From the NCBI GenBank assembly GCA_021841795.1, contig JAKCDN010000061.1, positions 1 through 11,432 on the forward strand: DNA of 11,432 bases. Direction: 5' to 3'. The DNA comes from Acidobacteriota bacterium (GTDB lineage Bacteria > Acidobacteriota > Terriglobia > Terriglobales > Acidobacteriaceae). The notes under the pieces were generated by a model that was given only the letters and a program-made list of their open reading frames with translations, was not told the origin of the DNA and ran no database searches. Positions 9,048 to 11,432 of this stretch are shown in pieces; position 1 is the stretch's first letter; each line of letters starts with the position of its first letter. A program made the position numbers and the translations under genes.

Positions 9048-9138
9048 GCAGCAACACCTCGCGCCGCCACACACAGGAAACCTTAACCGCCCCAATAAAC
9101 GGCCATGTTCTCTGAAACCTGACGCCATAAGTCTGTCT

Positions 9139-9144
9139 TACAAT
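9139..9144 (+). promoter_or_regulatory. Candidate -10 element for a leaderless hemB transcript
   Basis: TACAAT (five of six to consensus) ends 6 bases before the hemB ATG, so transcription would be expected to start at or next to the A of the start codon. No Shine-Dalgarno sequence lies in the 20 bases before the ATG. A partial -35, CTGACG (9119-9124), is four of six to consensus but only 14 bases upstream, which is short. Confidence 0.45.
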
Positions 9145-9150
9145 CAACTC

Positions 9151-10140
9151 ATGACCTTCCCAATCCAGCGCATGCGGCGCATGCGACGCACTGAGTCCTT
9201 GCGCGCATTGGTGCGCGAAACCACGCTCGAACCCGGCGATCTGATCTACCCGCTCTTTATCTGCCCGGGCGCCGGAGTGCGCACTCCCGTCAGTTCCATG
9301 CCGGGGGTCTTCAACTTGTCGGTGGACGAGGCCGTGTCTGAGGCCGAGGAGGCCGCGCAGTTGGGAATCGGCGGATTGCTCCTGTTCGGACTGCCGGAAG
9401 CGAAGGACGAGCAGGGTACCGGCGCATGGGAGGAGAACGGCATCGTGCAGCAGGCGCTGCGCGCGCTCCGCAAGACGCCGGCGGCAAACAAGCTGGTGCT
9501 CATCGCCGACGCCTGTCTTTGTGAGTACACAAGCCACGGCCATTGCGGCGTGATTGCAAAATCGGGTGACGGTTTCGACGTGGAGAACGATCCGACGCTG
9601 CAACTGCTGGCGCGCACGGCGGTAAGCCAGGCCCAGGCCGGCGCCGACGTGGTGGCGCCGAGCGACATGATGGATGGACGCGTGGCCGCGATCCGCAAGG
9701 CGCTCGATGCCGCCGGCTCTGCTCAGACGCCGATCCTCAGTTACGCCTCCAAGTTCGCCTCCGCCTTTTACGGCCCTTTCCGCGAGGCGGCCGACTCCGC
9801 CCCGCAGTTCGGCGACCGGCGCAGCTACCAGATGGACGGAGCCAACCTTAGAGAAGCGATGCGCGAAATTGATCTCGACATCGAGGAGGGCGCGGACATG
9901 ATCCTGATGAAACCCGCCATGCCCTACCTCGACGTGGTGCGCGCCGCCCGGGAGCGCGTGGACGTGCCCATCGGCGCCTATCAGGTCTCCGGTGAGTACT
10001 CGATGCTCCACGCCGCCTTCCAGCGGGGCTGGCTTGACCGGAACCGCGCTATGATCGAGTCCCTCCAGAGCATCCGCCGCGCCGGCGCCGACTTCATCGT
10101 CACCTACTTCGCCAAAGACGCGGCGAAACTGCTTGCTTGA
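9151..10140 (+). CDS. hemB: Porphobilinogen synthase (delta-aminolevulinic acid dehydratase)
   Basis: Condenses two 5-aminolevulinate molecules to porphobilinogen (EC 4.2.1.24) in tetrapyrrole/heme synthesis, in the cytosol. The 329-residue length is typical. The two Schiff-base lysines are visible: K201 in [14 protein letters not shown] and K254 in [11 protein letters not shown]. The cysteine-rich metal site [14 protein letters not shown] (120-133; C122, C124, C132) marks it as the zinc-dependent class, not the Mg-only class with Asp replacements. QVSGEYSML (278-286) is also conserved. The N-terminus [20 protein letters not shown] matches the usual 'R-RR-P-RxLVRET' opening, supporting the ATG at 9151 despite the missing Shine-Dalgarno site. 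No other heme-pathway gene is in the window, so it appears to stand alone. A 187-base gap follows, without a recognisable terminator. Confidence 0.97.
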   Translation: MTFPIQRMRRMRRTESLRALVRETTLEPGDLIYPLFICPGAGVRTPVSSMPGVFNLSVDEAVSEAEEAAQLGIGGLLLFGLPEAKDEQGTGAWEENGIVQQALRALRKTPAANKLVLIADACLCEYTSHGHCGVIAKSGDGFDVENDPTLQLLARTAVSQAQAGADVVAPSDMMDGRVAAIRKALDAAGSAQTPILSYASKFASAFYGPFREAADSAPQFGDRRSYQMDGANLREAMREIDLDIEEGADMILMKPAMPYLDVVRAARERVDVPIGAYQVSGEYSMLHAAFQRGWLDRNRAMIESLQSIRRAGADFIVTYFAKDAAKLLA

Positions 10141-10276
10141 TCGAGCATCACCTCCTCGCAAACTTATAACCGGGCTTGGAGACGCTATCGACGCTTGCGG
10201 TTTCACGCGTGACTTGCCTTTGCTGGTTTCGGTTTGAGCGCTTCTCTATTCGCAAACAACCTCCGATTGGCTCGAT

Positions 10277-10319
10277 ATTTATAATAAATCTTGTATAAAC
10301 GGTAAAACTGCGCTACCAT
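10277..10319 (+). promoter_or_regulatory. AT-rich promoter/operator of the toxin-antitoxin pair
   Basis: A 13-base near-palindrome ATTTAT-A-ATAAAT (10277-10289) stands out in GC-rich DNA and contains a perfect TATAAT (10280-10285), though no clear -35 sits before it. Directly after it, TTGTAT (10291-10296), a 17-base spacer and TACCAT (10314-10319) form a second, weaker promoter ending 8 bases before the toxin ATG. A palindrome touching the promoter is where HigA-type antitoxins bind to repress their own operon (established for the family); that it does so here is inference. Confidence 0.45.
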
Positions 10320-10327
10320 AACGTTCG

Positions 10328-10713
10328 ATGGCCGGCGAGAAAGAGCCGCAGCAAGCCGAACTTCACTTTGAAGGCGATTCCCTCGAAGTCCTTTCCTGCT
10401 TCCCGGACGAAATCAAACGCCGGCTCGGCTTCTCGCTAAGACAGCTTCAAGTTGGAAGGCGTCCAACATCGGCACTCGCGGCATGCCATCCATCGGGACC
10501 GGTGTATTTGAGTTGAAAGAAGCCGACGAGCGTACCTGGTACCGAACTATCTACCTTTCCAGGATCGGCAATGTGATTTACGTGCTTCACTGTTTTGAAA
10601 AAGATAGCCGCAGAACAGACCGGCGCGACATCGAAGTCGCCCGCAACCGCCTGAAGATAGTCCGGCAGCGATTCGAGGAGCAGAAGACCCATGAAAAACA
10701 CAGCGTCCGATAA
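10328..10713 (+). pseudogene. HigB/Gp49-like (RelE superfamily) toxin with a one-base frameshift
   Basis: The first frame (10328-10516, 62 codons) starts with an N-terminus typical of the phage Gp49/HigB-like toxin family (SLEVLSCFPDEIKRRLGFSLRQLQVG) and then runs into unrelated sequence. The remaining family match (GMPSIGTGVFELKEADERTWY, TIYLSRIGNVIYVLHCFEK, TDRRDIEVARNRLKIVRQRF) continues in another frame to 10713. The break falls at 10475-10480 (CTCGCGG): one extra C would give ALRGMPSIG and a continuous protein of about 128 residues, a normal family length. Intact homologues are mRNA interferases, cutting mRNA at the ribosome. As read, the gene should be inactive, unless this is a sequencing error or the second frame is translated from its own ATG at 10483, which would lack the N-terminal helix. 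The frame overlaps the antitoxin start by 23 bases. No slippery heptamer is present, so programmed frameshifting is unlikely. Confidence 0.8.
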
Positions 10714-11068
10714 GCCCACGCACATCGTGAAAGGAAACATCTTTGATGCACTGGGCTTCTCTGCGTCTGAGGCCGGTGCCCTCAAAATCAAGGCCGAAAT
10801 TCTCTCTGCAATCCTTGAACACGTGAGGACTAAGAAGTACACGCAGCGGGAACTCGTTGAAATTCTGGACGAGTATCAACCTTCAATCAGCAATCTGCTC
10901 AAAGGAAGAATCTCTCAGGTGAGCATTGAGAAGCTGCTGCGGTACGCTGACCGCTTGCATCTGGAGACCCGGATCGCGGTTCGCCCGGTCGCCCGCCGTA
11001 CACAGACTGCCTGGACTGCGCCCCGTCCCGTGCGGCGCTCCGCGCGGAAAATGGCGGCTGCCGTCTGA
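10691..11068 (+). CDS. HigA-like XRE-family antitoxin (HTH_37 type)
   Basis: A 125-residue helix-turn-helix protein of the type paired with HigB/Gp49-like toxins; it normally binds the toxin and represses the operon promoter. Residues 16-30 (NIFDALGFSASEAGA) and 32-45 form the usual lead-in. The helix-turn-helix lies at about 51-72 (TQRELVEILDEYQPSISNLL), followed by KGRISQVSIEKLLRYADRLHLE. The C-terminus carries an unusual basic, Arg/Pro/Ala-rich tail of about 28 residues (RPVARRTQ ... ARKMAAAV) past the canonical domain. The ATG at 10691 overlaps the toxin 3' end by 23 bases, so translation was probably coupled. AGGAG (10676-10680) lies 10 bases upstream and is a plausible, slightly distant, ribosome site. 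The reading frame is intact although the toxin is broken, so it may be an orphan antitoxin here. Confidence 0.88.
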   Translation: MKNTASDKPTHIVKGNIFDALGFSASEAGALKIKAEILSAILEHVRTKKYTQRELVEILDEYQPSISNLLKGRISQVSIEKLLRYADRLHLETRIAVRPVARRTQTAWTAPRPVRRSARKMAAAV

Positions 11069-11096
11069 GCAGGCAGAATTTTTGTCTTCTGCCTGC
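11069..11096 (+). terminator. Perfect 10-base hairpin directly after the antitoxin stop
   Basis: GCAGGCAGAA (11069-11078) pairs perfectly with TTCTGCCTGC (11087-11096) across an 8-base, T-rich loop (TTTTTGTC). It begins at the base after the antitoxin TGA. The T-run is in the loop and not after the stem, so it is not a standard intrinsic terminator. It also covers the likely -35 of the next gene, so a dual terminator/operator role is possible. Confidence 0.5.
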
Positions 11097-11112
11097 CGGT
11101 CCGGAATATACT
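11082..11112 (+). promoter_or_regulatory. Candidate promoter for the exported protein gene at 11154
   Basis: TATACT (11107-11112) is five of six to the -10 consensus and TTGTCT (11082-11087) four of six to the -35, separated by 19 bases, which is slightly long. Expected transcription start is near 11119, about 35 bases before the ATG and ahead of the Shine-Dalgarno site AGGAGG (11140-11145). The -35 lies in the loop and right arm of the hairpin at 11069-11096. Confidence 0.4.
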
Positions 11113-11153
11113 TCCTTGAATCCCTTCACCACTCTCCGCAGGAGGTCTTCACG

Positions 11154-11432
11154 ATGTACTTCCGGCCCAGGCAGCTTGCACCATCTCTGATTCTGTTCGC
11201 AGCCGCCCTGTTTGCGGTGGCTCTGCCGCTCCACGCCCAAGCCACTCTCAGCGACAAGGCGGATAAGCTCGTCCGCCTTTTCAAAGAAGACAACTTTGAC
11301 TACAAGACCACGAGCTCGCCTTCGGTCTTCGTTATTCACTTCACGGGCACGAACCTGAAGGACATCAAGGTTATTCTGGCGCTCGTCGGCGGCGACGAGG
11401 ACAGCGATCTGGTCATCTTTGACACCGTCACC
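11154..11432 (+). CDS. Exported protein, possibly YbjN-like, 5' part
   Basis: The frame runs off the right edge; 93 residues are visible. The N-terminus is a clear Sec signal peptide: basic start (MYFRPRQ), hydrophobic core LILFAAALFAVALPL at about 12-26, and a probable cleavage near LHAQA (residues 26-30). The mature part begins with a helix (LSDKADKLVRLFKEDNFDY), then alternating strands and a loop (PSVFVIHFTGTNLKDIKVIL, then LVGGDEDSDLVIF). This helix-strand layout, with a short 'LxxLFKEDNFDY' opening, resembles YbjN-type/type III chaperone-like domains, but too little is visible to be sure. The ATG is supported by AGGAGG (11140-11145) at 8-base spacing. It is probably periplasmic. The function is unknown. 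Confidence 0.7.
   Translation, partial: MYFRPRQLAPSLILFAAALFAVALPLHAQATLSDKADKLVRLFKEDNFDYKTTSSPSVFVIHFTGTNLKDIKVILALVGGDEDSDLVIFDTVT

Noticed and set aside
9166..9192. Tandem-looking GCGCATGCGGCGCATGCGACGC at the start of hemB
   Set aside because: It encodes the conserved arginine-rich opening RMRRMRRT of porphobilinogen synthase, so the repeat is explained by coding.
10470..10486. Programmed -1 frameshift in the toxin gene
   Set aside because: No X-XXY-YYZ slippery heptamer or downstream stimulatory stem is visible near the frame change; a one-base loss explains it better.

Overview
The window is GC-rich bacterial chromosome. The mix of genes suggests a soil or sediment Acidobacteriota (Terriglobia-like): a secreted FG-GAP/IPT/Ig-repeat protein, a GTP-type PEP carboxykinase, a one-chain iron-sulfur serine dehydratase, and a HigBA-like toxin-antitoxin pair with an HTH_37-type antitoxin. 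This placement rests on gene style only. There is no rRNA, tRNA, CRISPR array or recognisable insertion sequence.

Layout. 1-1461 is the 3' end of a large secreted/surface protein with an IPT/TIG domain and three bacterial Ig-like repeats. 1726-2457 is a two-gene unit: a 60-residue helical protein and a stand-alone 3-hydroxyacyl-CoA-dehydrogenase-type Rossmann domain that lacks the catalytic region. A hairpin separates it from the convergent pckG gene (2554-4380, minus). After about 420 bases without a supported gene comes an Lrp/AsnC regulator (minus). It is divergent from a plus-strand unit made of an internally deleted cysteine desulfurase remnant, sdaA (sharing a 4-base ATGA overlap with it) and, 118 bases further on, an arginase. 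A zinc-ribbon membrane protein and hemB follow. The right end holds a toxin-antitoxin pair with a one-base frameshift in the toxin and an intact antitoxin, then the start of a signal-peptide protein cut by the window edge.

How the genes fit together. The central block reads as amino-acid catabolism feeding gluconeogenesis: serine to pyruvate (SdaA), arginine to ornithine and urea (arginase), and oxaloacetate to PEP (PckG), with an Lrp-family sensor in the middle. The shared control is inference. The cysteine desulfurase remnant is the oddest item: both ends of the enzyme remain in frame, but the PLP-lysine core is missing, and its stop codon is still coupled to sdaA. Several genes (hemB, the desulfurase remnant, the toxin) have a -10-like hexamer 6-11 bases before the ATG and no Shine-Dalgarno sequence, suggesting leaderless transcripts. 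Others (pckG, arginase, the last gene) have clear Shine-Dalgarno sites.
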